A stretch of 64,000 bases of DNA from Billgrantia aerodenitrificans (GCF_021404405.1 NZ_JABFTV010000003.1:186001-250000); one strand, 5' to 3'; numbered from the stretch's first letter, positions 1-10,715 are shown. Program-made: numbers and translations. Notes: generated by a model from the sequence alone, not told the origin.

Positions 1-192
1 CTCGGCATGGGCGGGGCGGATTCGCCCGGCATGGTCCTGCAGCAGCCAGTCGTCGCTCTCGGCGCTGCCCAGGGTTCCCCCCGAGGCCGGAAATACATGG
101 CTGCTGGTGGAGCGCCCCTCCAGCCGTTCGCTGTTGAGCACCACCAAGGTGACGGCGCTGGCGGCGACCTGGGGCCGGGAAAGATACGTCAT
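1..192 (-). CDS. Type VI secretion FHA-domain protein (TagH-like), N-terminal fragment
   Basis: Only the first 64 codons are in the window; the reading frame runs off its left edge. The start ATG lies 4 bp after the tssG stop, so it is in the same transcript. The visible sequence has the look of a forkhead-associated domain: a beta strand (SAVTLVVLNSERL), then GGTLGSAESDDWLL, where FHA domains carry the GRS..C.W.L phosphopeptide loop, then RIRPAHAE in place of the usual ISRxHA. FHA proteins such as TagH/Fha act in post-translational control of type VI assembly. The usual Arg-Ser pair of the loop reads Gly-Ser here. An assignment to another ImpI/VasC-type protein is equally compatible, because the C-terminal half is not visible. 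Confidence 0.6.
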   Translation of the reverse strand, partial: MTYLSRPQVAASAVTLVVLNSERLEGRSTSSHVFPASGGTLGSAESDDWLLQDHAGRIRPAHAE

Positions 193-196
193 CGCG

Positions 197-1216
197 TTAC
201 CCTGTCATCTGAATGCGCACCCGGCGCCGCCCCGCGGCGGCACCGGCTTGGGGATTGACGAAAGTGGTCCAGCCGAGCTGACAGCAGCCATGGTCGCCAA
301 GACGCATGGACTGCACCGCGCTCTCCAGCAGTTCCAGTTCGAGGTCGTAGGCCAGCGGCTCGCGCAGTACGAAGCTGACCAGGGTCTTGAGCGGCGCATG
401 CTCGCGGCCGTCGGGCAGGAAGTCGCGGAAGCGGGCCAGGCTGAGCCCCTGCAGGCACAGGGCGAACTTGCCGCCCACGTCGGCGACCCGCTCGCCGGCC
501 ACCATGTCCTCGCCCAGAGTCATGGCGCCGAGGCCGGTACGGCTGCGCTGGTCCTCGGGAATCTCGACCCAGCGGTGCACCCACTGCTCGACGCTCACGT
601 CGTCGAGGTCGAAGCAGTGACCGACCACGCTCTCGACCACCTCGGGCGAGCGCGAGCGCCCCGCCAGCAGGCCGGCATAGGCCAGCATCTTGCCCCAGTT
701 GATCGGCGTCTCGCCGCGCAGCTCCTCGTCGGCCAGCCCCACCAGGGCGAACACCGCGGCGGAGAAGCCGTCGCTGGCACCGTCCTGGTAGCGCACGTAG
801 TGGCGGTACTTGCGCCAGCTGCGATGCACCAGGGTCAGCAGACGGTGGTTGAAGAAGTCGAGGAAGTCGCGGGCGACCCCCTCGTGGTGGGCCGCCTCGT
901 GGGCCAGCGATTCCAGGTAGTAGCCGGGCAGCGGCGACTGGGCCCCCTGCAGGCCGAAGAAGCTGACTTCCAGCGAGTATTCGCCACTCGGACGCGGCTC
1001 CAGCGCCACCACGTCGCTGCCGGGGAAGCCAAGCGACGCCGAGGCGCTGAAGCGCACCCGCTCGCGACCGGGATGCACGTCGGCCACGCGCTCGAGATCG
1101 TCGTCGTGATGACGATGCAGCAGCTCGACGAGCTGGTAGAAATCGTAGCGCCGGGCTCCCTCGATCAGGGCCAGCGGCGCTAGATCAGGGGTTGTTGGCC
1201 CGACTGTAAGGTCCAT
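197..1216 (-). CDS. tssG: Type VI secretion baseplate subunit TssG
   Basis: This 339-residue protein matches TssG (VasB/ImpH), which pairs with TssF in the baseplate wedge of the contractile type VI injection machine in the cytoplasm. Typical TssG features are an early DFYQLVELLHR stretch, the RVRFSASASLGFPGSDV segment, an aromatic-rich FGLQGAQSPLPGYYLE region, and DFLDFFNHRLLTLVHRSWRK. The chosen ATG at 1216 overlaps the end of tssF by 37 bp; a longer open frame upstream reads through tssF in another phase and lacks family similarity. The length agrees with the family (about 330-350 residues). Confidence 0.93.
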   Translation of the reverse strand: MDLTVGPTTPDLAPLALIEGARRYDFYQLVELLHRHHDDDLERVADVHPGRERVRFSASASLGFPGSDVVALEPRPSGEYSLEVSFFGLQGAQSPLPGYYLESLAHEAAHHEGVARDFLDFFNHRLLTLVHRSWRKYRHYVRYQDGASDGFSAAVFALVGLADEELRGETPINWGKMLAYAGLLAGRSRSPEVVESVVGHCFDLDDVSVEQWVHRWVEIPEDQRSRTGLGAMTLGEDMVAGERVADVGGKFALCLQGLSLARFRDFLPDGREHAPLKTLVSFVLREPLAYDLELELLESAVQSMRLGDHGCCQLGWTTFVNPQAGAAAGRRRVRIQMTG

Positions 1217-2943
1217 GCGTAACGTTCCTGGTTGTGACGATTGACGACGTGGAGTTCGTGGAACGAGTTGATGCTGGCGTAGAGCGAGAAGAATCGTGCC
1301 AGCACGCTGCCGAACAGATAGAGGCTGCCCTCGTCGCCGAAGGCTTCCTGGTCCAAAGTCATGACCGAGCGCAGGCCGCGTACCGGCAGGCCACGCTTGA
1401 GCCGGTCGATGGAGCGGGTCTCGATGTTCAGCACACCGGCCAGACGCTTCTGCGACACCCGCTCGGCCTGGCGGTCGACCAGGGCACGGAAGTCGTAGGC
1501 CCGCAGCACCGAGCACAGCGCATCGCGCTCGAGCAGCGACAGGTAGTTGAGCGATAGGTTGGAGATCAGCGTCCACAGCAGGCTGCCGTCCAGGGTCGGG
1601 CGCAGCGCCGGGGTGGGCCGGGTGATGTTGCGATAGGCGGCGAACACCGGACTGGTATCGGTGGAAGCGATGATGTCGCCCACCGCCAGGCGCTCGGGCA
1701 GGGTACGGTTGCTGCAGGTCAGGCGCAGCGAGATGGTCTCGCGCATGCCGACGCAGGCCTGCTCGTCGCCGCGCACGAAGGCGATGTCGTGGTCGAAGCC
1801 GTCGCCGCGCAGGCTGTCGCGTACCCGCACGCGGAAATAGCGCGCCTCGCGGCCGCGGTCACGTTCGATCTGATGCTGGAAGCTCTCGAACGGCACGTAC
1901 TGACGCGGCTCGCCGCGCATCTTGCCGCTATCGCCCTCCAGCCAACCCTGTACCGCGTCGACGCTGAACACCTCGTAGTGCTCCGCCGCGCGGCTGCTGG
2001 GGCGAATGCGGTACTCGCTGCGCTCGCCGTTGAGGTCGATGGGGTCGGCGTCGTGACTGAACAGGTTGATGGCCGGGGCGCAGAACAGCGCCAGATGCTC
2101 GTCGCGCACCTTGGCGTCCGCCGGCAGCGTGCGTGAGAAGACGAAGCGCAGCACGATACGCGAGGCCTGGCGCGCCGGCAGCAGCCGACCCAGCCCCACC
2201 AGATCGACGAAGTGGAAGGCCTCGGGAAAGCACAGGTACTCCTGCAGGATGCGATAGCCCTGGTGCACGTTGCGCGGATAGGGCAGCAGCGCGTGCTCGC
2301 GCTCGAAGCCCACCGGAGAGAGCATGTCGCGAGGCAGTGGAACCACGGCGCCATCGATCTCCAACTCCAGGCGCGACAGATAGTGGCCCAGCCACAGATA
2401 GAGCGTGCGTGCGGTATAGCCGCCGCCGCCCAGATGCAGGCGCAGGTTGTCGATGCCCAGCGCATCCAGCGACTGGTCGCCGTCCACGTCGAGAGCCAGT
2501 TCGACGATGGAGGACTCACGGGAGTGGCGCGCCTCCACGCCGGCATGCATCAGCGGATAGAGCGCCACGTCGTGGCAGATACGGAAGCGACAGGCGGTGC
2601 CGTCGATGGGGCGCGCCGCCAGCGTGGTGCCGGCGGCCACCTCCTGGCGTCCGCTCAAGGCACCCTTGTTGGGCGTGAACTGCATGATCGTCATGCTCGG
2701 CACCGGGCGCAGATAGTTGGGCCACAGCATGGAGATCAGCGAGTGGGTCAGCTCGGGGAACTCGTCCTCGACCTTCTCGCGCATGCGTCCGGTGAGAAAG
2801 GCGAAGCCTTCCAGCAGGCGCTCGACGTCCGGGTCCGTGCTGCGCTCGGAGAGGAAGCGGCTGAGGCCGGGGTTGGCCTCGGCGAACTCCCGCCCCTGCA
2901 GCTTCAGGTAGTCGAGCTCGTCCCGGTAATAACGATTGAGCAT
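1180..2943 (-). CDS. tssF: Type VI secretion baseplate subunit TssF
   Basis: This 587-residue protein is TssF (VasA/ImpG), the large baseplate wedge subunit that holds TssG and docks the sheath-tube complex on the membrane complex. It opens with MLNRYYRDELDYLKLQGREF, followed by DVERLLEGFAFLTGRMREKV and FPELTHSLISMLWPNYLRPV, all hallmark segments of the family. The length is standard (about 590-620). A GAGG ribosome site sits about 9 bp before the ATG. It lies between tssE and tssG in the usual cluster order and overlaps tssG. Confidence 0.95.
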   Translation of the reverse strand: MLNRYYRDELDYLKLQGREFAEANPGLSRFLSERSTDPDVERLLEGFAFLTGRMREKVEDEFPELTHSLISMLWPNYLRPVPSMTIMQFTPNKGALSGRQEVAAGTTLAARPIDGTACRFRICHDVALYPLMHAGVEARHSRESSIVELALDVDGDQSLDALGIDNLRLHLGGGGYTARTLYLWLGHYLSRLELEIDGAVVPLPRDMLSPVGFEREHALLPYPRNVHQGYRILQEYLCFPEAFHFVDLVGLGRLLPARQASRIVLRFVFSRTLPADAKVRDEHLALFCAPAINLFSHDADPIDLNGERSEYRIRPSSRAAEHYEVFSVDAVQGWLEGDSGKMRGEPRQYVPFESFQHQIERDRGREARYFRVRVRDSLRGDGFDHDIAFVRGDEQACVGMRETISLRLTCSNRTLPERLAVGDIIASTDTSPVFAAYRNITRPTPALRPTLDGSLLWTLISNLSLNYLSLLERDALCSVLRAYDFRALVDRQAERVSQKRLAGVLNIETRSIDRLKRGLPVRGLRSVMTLDQEAFGDEGSLYLFGSVLARFFSLYASINSFHELHVVNRHNQERYAWTLQSGQQPLI

Positions 2944-2984
2944 GCACGCCTCGCTTCCTGGCTGGGGCTAATCGGCTTGGGTAC

Positions 2985-3416
2985 TCAGTTCAGGCACTGG
3001 TAGCGTTTGTCGTTGAGCAGCAGATCGATGGTGGCCTGGCCCTGGTCGCGCCCGAGATCCACCGTGGCGTGCACCTGGAAGCGCAGCTGCAAGGGGTCGC
3101 TGCCACGCGGCAGCGACTCCACTTCCACCTGCCGCACACGCGGCTCGAACCGCTCGATGCACTGGCGAATGGCACGCTGGATGTTGCGTTCCAGATCGAG
3201 CACGCCGATGGTCGCGTCGTTGAAGTCGAGAAGCCCCAGCTCCGGGGCACATTCGCTGTGCCCCGGGTGGCTGTTGAGCAGATCGACCAGATGGCGCTTG
3301 ATGGACTCGACGATCTCGGCAAGGCTCGCCTCGGCGCCGCCGGCTTCCGGTCGCTCGGGAGCCGCCAACCGCTCGAACAGCCGGTTGCCGAGCACGCCAC
3401 CACGGTGAATCGTCAT
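2985..3416 (-). CDS. tssE: Type VI secretion baseplate subunit TssE (gp25-like)
   Basis: This 143-residue protein matches TssE (ImpF), the homologue of phage T4 gp25 that nucleates sheath polymerisation at the baseplate. Diagnostic segments are the N-terminal LGNRLFERL, the central SIKRHLVDLLNSHPG, then GLLDFNDATIG and the IERFEPRV motif containing the conserved Glu-Pro pair. A strong GGGGAGGG ribosome site precedes the ATG. It starts 15 bp after the tssC stop and ends 41 bp before tssF, consistent with one operon. Confidence 0.93.
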   Translation of the reverse strand: MTIHRGGVLGNRLFERLAAPERPEAGGAEASLAEIVESIKRHLVDLLNSHPGHSECAPELGLLDFNDATIGVLDLERNIQRAIRQCIERFEPRVRQVEVESLPRGSDPLQLRFQVHATVDLGRDQGQATIDLLLNDKRYQCLN

Positions 3417-3431
3417 GGCCGCGCCCTCCCC

Positions 3432-4913
3432 TTACTCCTTGTCCAGACGACCCACCAGCGACAGCTCGAAGTTGGCGCCCATGTACTTGAAGTGCGGACG
3501 CACGGACATGGAAACCTGGTACCAGCCCGGATCGCCTTCGACGTCGGAGACCTGGATCGAGGCGGCCCGCAGCGGACGACGGCTGCGCACCTCGGCCGGG
3601 GGATTTTCCTGGTCGGCAACGTACTGGCGAATCCACACGTTGAGCTCGCGCTCGAGATCCTGACGCTCCTTCCAGGAGCCGATCTGCTCGCGCTGCAGCA
3701 CTTTGATGTAGTGAGCCAGGCGGTTGATGATGAACATGTAGGGCAGCTGGGTGCCGAGCTTGTAGTTGGTCTCGGCGGCCTTGCCCTCGGGGGTGTTGGG
3801 GAAGACCTTGGGCTTCTGCACCGAGTTGGCCGAGAAGAAGGCGGCGTTGTCGCTGCCCTTGCGCATGGTCAGCGAGATGAAGCCCTCTTCGGCCATCTCG
3901 AACTCACGGCGGTCGGTGACCAGCACCTCGGTGGGGATCTTGGCCTGCAACTGGCCCAGCGCCTCGTAGGTGTGCACCGGCAGGTTCTCCACTGCGCCGC
4001 CGCTCTGCGGGCCAATGATGTTGGGGCACCAGCGGTACTTGGCGAAGCTGTCGGTGAGGCGCTCGGCGAGCAGGTAGGCTGTATTGCCCCAAAGGTAATC
4101 TTCGTGGCTCTCGCTGACCGTCTCGCGGTAGTGGAAAGTCTTGACCGGGTTCTCCACCGGGTCGTAGGGCATGCGCAGCAGGAAGCGCGGCGCGGTCAGG
4201 CCCAGGTAGCGGGCGTCCTCGGACTCGCGCAGGCTGCGCCAGCGGGCGTACTTGGGCCCTTCGAAGATCGCCTTGAAGTCCTTGATGTTAGGCAGCTCCT
4301 GGAAGCTGTCGATGCCGAAGAAGCTCGGCGCCACCGAGGAGAGAAACGGCGCGTGAGCCATGGCGCCCACTGCGGCGGTGAACTGCAGCAGCTTGATGTC
4401 GGGGGTCGAGGGCGAGAAGTCGTAGTTGCCGATGATGGCACCCACCGGCTCGCCGCCGAACTGACCGTACTCGGTCGCGTAGACGTGCTGGTAGAGCCCG
4501 CTCTGGCTGAGCTCCGGCGCGAACTCGAAGTCCTCCAGCAGCTCTTCCTTGGTGGCATGCAGCAGGTCGAGCTTGATGTTCTGGCGGAAGTCGGTGCGGT
4601 CGACCAGCAGCTTGAGCCCGCGCCAGGCCGATTCGATCTGCTGGAAGCCGCGGTCGTGCAGGATCTCGTCGACCTGACTGCCGATCTTGCGGTCGAGCTC
4701 GACGATCATGCGGTCCACCACCGCCTTGTTGACCTGCGGCGCCGCGTCGTCGCTGCGCAGCAGCTCGGCAATGAAGGCGGCCACGCCCTGCTTGGCGATG
4801 TCGTAACCGTCCTCGGACGGCGCCAGGCGGGTCTGCGCCATCACCTGATCGAGAAGGGAGCCCTCGGCTTTGGCCTCAGCGGCCTGCCCCTGCGTCTGTG
4901 CCATTTCGCTCAT
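3432..4913 (-). CDS. tssC: Type VI secretion contractile sheath large subunit TssC
   Basis: This 493-residue protein is TssC (VipB), which with TssB forms the contractile sheath around the Hcp tube. It shows the family pattern IESAWRGLKLLVDRTDF in the first third, then GAIIGNYDFSP and the C-terminal FELSLVGRLDKE, and has the usual length of about 490-500. It directly follows tssB (84-bp gap), as in nearly all type VI clusters. No hcp gene lies between tssC and tssE, so Hcp must be encoded elsewhere. A GAGG site lies about 9 bp before the ATG. Confidence 0.96.
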   Translation of the reverse strand: MSEMAQTQGQAAEAKAEGSLLDQVMAQTRLAPSEDGYDIAKQGVAAFIAELLRSDDAAPQVNKAVVDRMIVELDRKIGSQVDEILHDRGFQQIESAWRGLKLLVDRTDFRQNIKLDLLHATKEELLEDFEFAPELSQSGLYQHVYATEYGQFGGEPVGAIIGNYDFSPSTPDIKLLQFTAAVGAMAHAPFLSSVAPSFFGIDSFQELPNIKDFKAIFEGPKYARWRSLRESEDARYLGLTAPRFLLRMPYDPVENPVKTFHYRETVSESHEDYLWGNTAYLLAERLTDSFAKYRWCPNIIGPQSGGAVENLPVHTYEALGQLQAKIPTEVLVTDRREFEMAEEGFISLTMRKGSDNAAFFSANSVQKPKVFPNTPEGKAAETNYKLGTQLPYMFIINRLAHYIKVLQREQIGSWKERQDLERELNVWIRQYVADQENPPAEVRSRRPLRAASIQVSDVEGDPGWYQVSMSVRPHFKYMGANFELSLVGRLDKE

Positions 4914-4997
4914 TGTACGTGCCTCGAATCTTTTGCCTGGCCGGGAACTTCATGCGCTGTGGGCGCGCTCCCGGAATGCCTCTGTGACGCGGGAGCC

Positions 4998-5507
4998 TCA
5001 GCTCTTGGCGTCGTCGCGAGTGTCCAGCAGCTCGAGTTCGGCGAGCAGCTGCGTGCGCGCTTCGTCGCTCTCCATCAGCTTCTGCAGCTGGTCACGGAAC
5101 GCAGGGACGTTGCCCAGCGGGCCCTTGAGCGCCACCAGCGCCTCGCGCAGCTCGACCAGCTTGCGCAGCTCGGGCACCTGGCGTGCCACGCTGTCGGGAG
5201 TGAAGTCCTCGAGCGACTTGAATTCGAGGTTGACCGGCAGGTCGCCGGCGTCCTCGCCCTCCTCGAGGCGATTGGGCACGCTGGCGGTCAAGCTGAGACC
5301 GGCTTCGCGCATTACCGACTTGAAGTTGTTCTTGTCCACCGAGAGCTTTTCCCGCGCCTCGATCGGCGTGGCCTCGGCACCACCCTTGAAGTCGCCTACC
5401 ACCAGCAGCTTGAGCGGCAGTTCGGTTTCCGCCTGCTGATCGCCGGTAGCCGGCACGTACTTGATGTTGATGCGCTCTTTCGGCGCAACGGTTCCTTCCT
5501 TCGCCAT
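4998..5507 (-). CDS. tssB: Type VI secretion contractile sheath small subunit TssB
   Basis: TssB (VipA) makes the heterodimeric sheath protomer with TssC. The 169-residue protein begins MAKEGTVAPKERINIKYVP, then LPLKLLVVGDFKGG, a hallmark of the family, and ends in a charged helix (ELLDTRDDAKS) of the kind that contacts TssC. The ATG at 5507 was preferred over an in-frame start 78 bp upstream because it has a GGGAG site about 8 bp away and gives the normal family length. It is the first gene of the visible type VI operon, so the promoter should lie in the 512-bp gap to its right. Confidence 0.95.
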   Translation of the reverse strand: MAKEGTVAPKERINIKYVPATGDQQAETELPLKLLVVGDFKGGAEATPIEAREKLSVDKNNFKSVMREAGLSLTASVPNRLEEGEDAGDLPVNLEFKSLEDFTPDSVARQVPELRKLVELREALVALKGPLGNVPAFRDQLQKLMESDEARTQLLAELELLDTRDDAKS

Positions 5508-5969
5508 TGGAGAAGCTCCCTGATGGACCGCCTTGTTTGGAATCGCAACAGCTGAATCGCTACAGCTGCGTCGACAACGCACCACGCCCTGTCCGCATCA
5601 GCCCACTCTCAGTCAGGCAGATGCGGTCAGCATTCAGGTGAGAAGCGTTATCGCCCTTGCTCGTGAGGCGAGAGAGTAATCAGGCTTGCGGCATGTGCCA
5701 AACGGCCCGATCGGCCGAGTGACGGTTACAATTGAGACACAGAGTGTCGTTTCGGCTTACACGCAATCCGCCACAACCCCCGCGGCGACGCGGGTCGTTG
5801 CTGAACGCAGGCCATTGCTGACAAGCGGATGAGCGAATGAACTACAAAGTTTGTAGGTGATCGCTTACACGAATATAAGAAATATAGGGCAAATTGATAC
5901 GTCATTCGCTTCACCTCGAAGTACGATGAATGACGCTGGCAGTACGAGAAGAACCAGTACCCCTCAAAC
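5508..5969. promoter_or_regulatory. Intergenic region carrying the type VI operon promoter
   Basis: This stretch of about 460 bp, between tssB and the dxs terminator, has no convincing gene. Its right part (5830-5925) is AT-rich compared with the rest of the window and is the likely promoter zone for the leftward tssB operon. A perfect 15-bp palindrome, CTACAAA-G-TTTGTAG, sits at 5842-5856 and could be a regulator site. A weak minus-strand pairing, TTGCCC with TGTAAG at 17-bp spacing, reads out of the AT-rich part but is not decisive. A long leader before tssB is implied. Confidence 0.4.
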
Positions 5970-5999
5970 GAATCGGCCGGGCATGCGCCCGGCCGATTC
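5970..5999 (-). terminator. Hairpin terminator downstream of dxs
   Basis: A perfect 13-bp stem (GAATCGGCCGGGC with its complement) closes a 4-nt loop, 20 bp after the dxs stop. On the minus strand it is followed by a short T-containing run (CGTTTGAGG) rather than a long U tract. It is well placed to separate dxs from the type VI operon. Confidence 0.65.
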
Positions 6000-6019
6000 C
6001 CTTCCCCGCGGCAAAGACC

Positions 6020-7942
6020 TCAACCCAGACGTGCGCGAATCGCCGCTTCGATACCGGCAGCATCGAGGCCACACTCGGTCAGCAGTTCGGCGGGCTTGCC
6101 GTGCTCGACGAAGGTGTCGGGCAGGCCCAGGTTGAGCAGCGCCACCTGCACGCCCTCGGCGGCAAGCAACTCGTTCACGCCGCTGCCGGCGCCGCCGGCT
6201 ACCGCATTCTCCTCCAGGGTGACCAGCAGCTCGTGGTCGGCGGCGGCGGCCAGAATCGCCTCGCGATCGAGCGGCTTCACCGAGCGCATGTTGAGGTGCG
6301 TGGCATCGAGGGATGCGGCCACCTCGGCCGCCGGGCCGTTGAGGCTGCCGAAGGCGAGCAGGGCAACCCGCTTGCCGGGCTCGGCGCCGCTCTCGCGGCG
6401 CAGCTCGGCCTTGCCGATCGCCAGCGGCTCGAGGTGCGAGGGTATCGCCACGCCCGGCCCGCTACCGCGGGGGTAGCGTACCGCGGCGGGTCCCGGATGA
6501 TGGTAGGCGGCGCTGAGCATGGCACGGCACTCGGCCTCGTCGGCCGGCGTCAGGATCACCATGCCGGGTACGCAGCGCAGGTAGGAGAGGTCCATGCTGC
6601 CGTGGTGGGTGGGGCCGTCTTCGCCCACCAGACCGGCGCGGTCGATGGCGAAGGTGACGTCGAGCTCCTGCACCGCCACGTCGTGGATCAGCTGATCGTA
6701 GCCGCGCTGCAGGAAGGTGGAGTAGATCGCCACCACCGGCTTCGCCCCTTCACAGGCCATGCCGGCGGCCAGCGTCACCGCATGCTGCTCGGCGATGGCC
6801 ACGTCGTAGTAACGGTCGGGATACTCCTTCGAGAAGCGGATCAGATCGGACCCCTCGCGCATCGCCGGGGTGATGCCGATCAGGCGCTTGTCGACCGCCG
6901 CCATGTCGCACAGCCACTCGCCGAAGACATTGCAGTACTTGGGTTTTTTTCTTGCGGGCACCACCGGCGCACTGCTGGGCGCATCGCCATTCTTCTCCAG
7001 CTCGTTCTTTTCCAACTTCGTGATGGCGTGATAGCCGATGGGGTCGGCCTCGGCGGGCAGGAAACCACGTCCCTTGCGGGTCTTCACGTGCAGGAACTGC
7101 GGGCCGTCCAGGTCACGGATGTTGCGCAGGGTCTGGATCAGGGTGGGCAGGTCGTGGCCGTCGAGGGGGCCGATGTAGTTGAAACCCATCTCCTCGAACA
7201 GCGTGGCAGGGCTGACCATGCCCTTCATGTGCTCCTCGGTGCGCCGCGCCAGCTCCAGCGCTCCCGGCAGGTGCGACAGCACCCGCTTGCCCTCTTCGCG
7301 GATGGCGAGGTAGGGCTTGCTGGAGAGAATGCCGGCCAGGTAGCTGGCAATGCCGCCGACGTTCTCGGAGATCGACATCTCGTTGTCGTTGAGCACCACC
7401 AGCAGGTTGGCATCGAGGTGACCGGCGTGGGCCAGCGCCTCGAAGGCCATGCCGGCGGTCAGCGCACCGTCGCCGATCACCGCACAGACGCGACGCTTGT
7501 CGCCGCGGGTGGCAGCGGCCAGGGCCATGCCCAGCGCCGCCGAGATCGAGGTACTGGAGTGGCCTACGCCGAAGGTGTCGTAGGGCGATTCGGCGCGCCG
7601 CGGAAACGCCGCCAGGCCGCCGTACTGCCGGATGGTCGGCATGGTCTCGCGCCGGCCGGTGAGGATCTTGTGCGGATAGGCCTGATGGCCGACGTCCCAC
7701 ACCAGGCGGTCGTGGGGCGTCTCCAGGGCATGGTGCAGCGCCACGGTGAGCTCCACCACCCCCAAGCCGGCGCCGAAGTGACCGCCACTGCGGCCCACGC
7801 TGTAGAGCAGGTAAGCGCGCAGTTCGTCGGCCACCTGCAGCAGTTGGGCGCTGCTCATGGCGCGCAGAGCCGCCGGGGTGTTCAGCGAATCGAGCAGCGG
7901 GGTTACCGGGCGCTCGACAGGTATTACGTCGTAGAGCTTCAT
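6020..7942 (-). CDS. dxs: 1-deoxy-D-xylulose-5-phosphate synthase
   Basis: DXS condenses pyruvate with glyceraldehyde 3-phosphate, the first step of the MEP isoprenoid pathway, using ThDP. The 640-residue protein has [13 protein letters not shown], the ThDP-binding GDG...N motif ([15 protein letters not shown] to [12 protein letters not shown]), and the transketolase pyrimidine domain with [16 protein letters not shown] and [12 protein letters not shown]. It is followed by the transketolase C domain. Length and order are canonical. It is the last gene of the xseB-ispA-dxs operon, 38 bp after ispA, so both its substrate flow and expression are tied to isoprenoid synthesis. Confidence 0.98.
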   Translation of the reverse strand: MKLYDVIPVERPVTPLLDSLNTPAALRAMSSAQLLQVADELRAYLLYSVGRSGGHFGAGLGVVELTVALHHALETPHDRLVWDVGHQAYPHKILTGRRETMPTIRQYGGLAAFPRRAESPYDTFGVGHSSTSISAALGMALAAATRGDKRRVCAVIGDGALTAGMAFEALAHAGHLDANLLVVLNDNEMSISENVGGIASYLAGILSSKPYLAIREEGKRVLSHLPGALELARRTEEHMKGMVSPATLFEEMGFNYIGPLDGHDLPTLIQTLRNIRDLDGPQFLHVKTRKGRGFLPAEADPIGYHAITKLEKNELEKNGDAPSSAPVVPARKKPKYCNVFGEWLCDMAAVDKRLIGITPAMREGSDLIRFSKEYPDRYYDVAIAEQHAVTLAAGMACEGAKPVVAIYSTFLQRGYDQLIHDVAVQELDVTFAIDRAGLVGEDGPTHHGSMDLSYLRCVPGMVILTPADEAECRAMLSAAYHHPGPAAVRYPRGSGPGVAIPSHLEPLAIGKAELRRESGAEPGKRVALLAFGSLNGPAAEVAASLDATHLNMRSVKPLDREAILAAAADHELLVTLEENAVAGGAGSGVNELLAAEGVQVALLNLGLPDTFVEHGKPAELLTECGLDAAGIEAAIRARLG

Positions 7943-7980
7943 TGCGATTCGGTCGTCCTGGCTGTCATGCCGTATGGCGG

Positions 7981-8865
7981 CTAGTGGTCGCGCTCGATCA
8001 TGTAGCGGGCCAGTTGGGCCAGCGGGTCGCCCGCCTCGCCCAGCGGCGCCAGCGCCGCCAGCGCTTCGTCGGTCAGCTCTTGGGCCCGGCGACGAGCGCC
8101 TTCCAGTCCCAGCAGGGCCGGATAGGTCGGCTTGTCGCGGGCGGCATCGGCACCCGATGCCTTGCCCAGGGTCTGGGTGTCGCCGATGACGTCGAGAACG
8201 TCGTCGTGTATCTGAAAGGTCAGACCGAGCGCCTCGGCGTAGCGATCCAGCGCCGCTACACGAGGATCCTGTTCGGGTACGGCCGTCAACGCCCCCATGC
8301 GTACCGCGGCGCAGATCAGCGCGCCGGTCTTGTGGGCATGCATGGTGGCGAGTGCCTCGACGTCAGGGTGGCCGCCAACGGCCGCCAGGTCCAATGCCTG
8401 CCCTCCCACCATGCCGTCGCGACCGGCGGCGACGGCAAGCGTGAAGATCAGTGCCGGCAGGCGCGGATGCGCAGCACGGGCGAGAACTTCGAAGGCCAGG
8501 CTCTGCAGCGCATCGCCGGCGAGTATCGCCGTGGCCTCGTCGAAGGCACGGTGCACCGTGGGCTGCCCCCGGCGCAGGTCGTCGTCGTCCATGGCCGGCA
8601 GGTCGTCATGCACCAGCGAGTAGGCATGGATCAGCTCGACGGCAGCGGCAGGCGCATCGAGCGCCTCGTCGCTGGCCCCGAGCGAGCGTCCGGCCAGATA
8701 GACCAGCAGTGGGCGCAGGCGCTTGCCGCCCACCAGCAGCGCGTGGCGCATGGCGGCTTCCAGGCGCGGAGCCGGCGGCTGGCGCTGCTCGAAGGCGCGC
8801 GCCAGGAAGGCATCGACCCGAGCGCGGTCGACCGCCAGGGTGGCGGAAAGAGAGTCAGTGCTCAC
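7981..8865 (-). CDS. ispA: Polyprenyl (farnesyl/geranyl) diphosphate synthase
   Basis: This enzyme elongates dimethylallyl diphosphate with isopentenyl diphosphate to farnesyl diphosphate in the cytoplasm. The 294-residue protein has both Asp-rich motifs: [14 protein letters not shown] (first) and DDVLDVIGD (second), plus GGKRLRPLL and the HKTGALI segment. The start is taken as the GTG at 8865, which has a GGAGG site about 7 bp upstream and overlaps the xseB stop by 11 bp. A longer frame would begin inside xseB and add a low-complexity tail. The xseB-ispA-dxs order is typical of gammaproteobacteria. Confidence 0.95.
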   Translation of the reverse strand: MSTDSLSATLAVDRARVDAFLARAFEQRQPPAPRLEAAMRHALLVGGKRLRPLLVYLAGRSLGASDEALDAPAAAVELIHAYSLVHDDLPAMDDDDLRRGQPTVHRAFDEATAILAGDALQSLAFEVLARAAHPRLPALIFTLAVAAGRDGMVGGQALDLAAVGGHPDVEALATMHAHKTGALICAAVRMGALTAVPEQDPRVAALDRYAEALGLTFQIHDDVLDVIGDTQTLGKASGADAARDKPTYPALLGLEGARRRAQELTDEALAALAPLGEAGDPLAQLARYMIERDH

Positions 8866-9148
8866 TGTCGTCCTCCGCGCTCGGGCCGGCGAAGGGTTCG
8901 AAGTCGATGCCGCCGTCGGGACCCTCGACCAGGGTGCGCACGCGCAGCTCGGCCTCGTCGAGACGACGCTGGGCATTGCGGGTCAGGCGTACGCCCTGCT
9001 CGAAGGCGGCAAGCGAGCCCTCCAGCGTCAGCTCGCCCGACTCCAGCTGCTCCACCAATTGCTCCAGTCGCTCCACGGCAGTGGCGAAATCGACCTCGGC
9101 TTCATCGCCCACCGTCTCGCCCATCGCTTGCTTGTCACGCTCGGCCAT
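8855..9148 (-). CDS. xseB: Exodeoxyribonuclease VII small subunit
   Basis: XseB forms the helical small subunit that assembles with XseA into the nuclease degrading single-stranded DNA. The 97-residue protein has the family core DFATAVERLEQLVEQLESGE, then LEGSLAAFEQGVRLTR and the C-terminal acidic tail. The ATG at 9148 has AGGGG 5 bp upstream; an in-frame GTG 18 bp earlier is weaker. It heads the isoprenoid operon and is translationally coupled to ispA. Confidence 0.94.
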   Translation of the reverse strand: MAERDKQAMGETVGDEAEVDFATAVERLEQLVEQLESGELTLEGSLAAFEQGVRLTRNAQRRLDEAELRVRTLVEGPDGGIDFEPFAGPSAEDDSEH

Positions 9149-9414
9149 GACACCCCTATTGGTCACCGCTGTTTTCAGGAGGCACAGTATACACGCACAG
9201 CCCTATACGCACTGCCCCAGGGGTCGTCTGCCCGCGCCGAGTCACGTGCAGCGCGCTCATCTTCGCGACGCAGCATTTTCATCTTGACGCGTATCGGTTG
9301 TGTTAACATGAGCGCCCTGTTCCCAGCCTGAACACCGGATGGCACCACGCCGTTTCGGCACCCTCCGGTCTTCCAGCACAGCACGCGGCGTACCACGAAG
9401 GGGTTGATTCGACC
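9149..9414. promoter_or_regulatory. Divergent promoter region between xseB and serA
   Basis: This 266-bp gap must hold promoters for both directions. On the minus strand a good -10 hexamer, TATACT (9186-9191), lies about 40 bp before xseB, without a clear -35 box. On the plus strand TTGACG (9284-9289) and TAACAT (9304-9309) are present, but the 14-bp spacing is too short for a standard sigma70 promoter, so the serA promoter is not resolved. No gene was seen in the gap. Confidence 0.35.
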
Positions 9415-10665
<1,251 letters not shown>

Positions 10666-10684
10666 GCAAGCGGCTCACCGCAAT

Positions 10685-10713
10685 CAGACCGCCGCGCCTA
10701 GCGCGGCGGTCTG
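10685..10713. terminator. Bidirectional hairpin between serA and the convergent small gene
   Basis: A 13-bp perfect stem (CAGACCGCCGCGC with its complement) with a 3-nt loop lies 20 bp after the serA stop and 3 bp before the stop of the convergent gene on the minus strand. There is no strong T run on either side, so it may act as a transcript-end hairpin rather than a classical intrinsic terminator. Confidence 0.6.
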
Positions 10714-10715
10714 CG

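Noticed and set aside
3069..5555. A plus-strand open frame of more than 800 codons opposite tssE, tssC and tssB
   Set aside because: It is an antisense frame kept open by high GC; it has low-complexity His/Leu/Gln-rich protein and no domains, while the minus-strand genes match known families.
5689..5703. TGGCAC...GCAA on the minus strand upstream of tssB, resembling a sigma54 -24/-12 promoter
   Set aside because: The GG and GC dinucleotides are two bases closer than the strict sigma54 spacing and the TTGC element is missing.
5930..7984. A long plus-strand open frame opposite dxs
   Set aside because: The same GC-driven antisense openness; dxs is certain on the other strand and the translation has no recognisable domain.
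9284..9309. TTGACG and TAACAT as the serA promoter
   Set aside because: The 14-bp spacing is too short for sigma70; kept only as a note in the intergenic entry.
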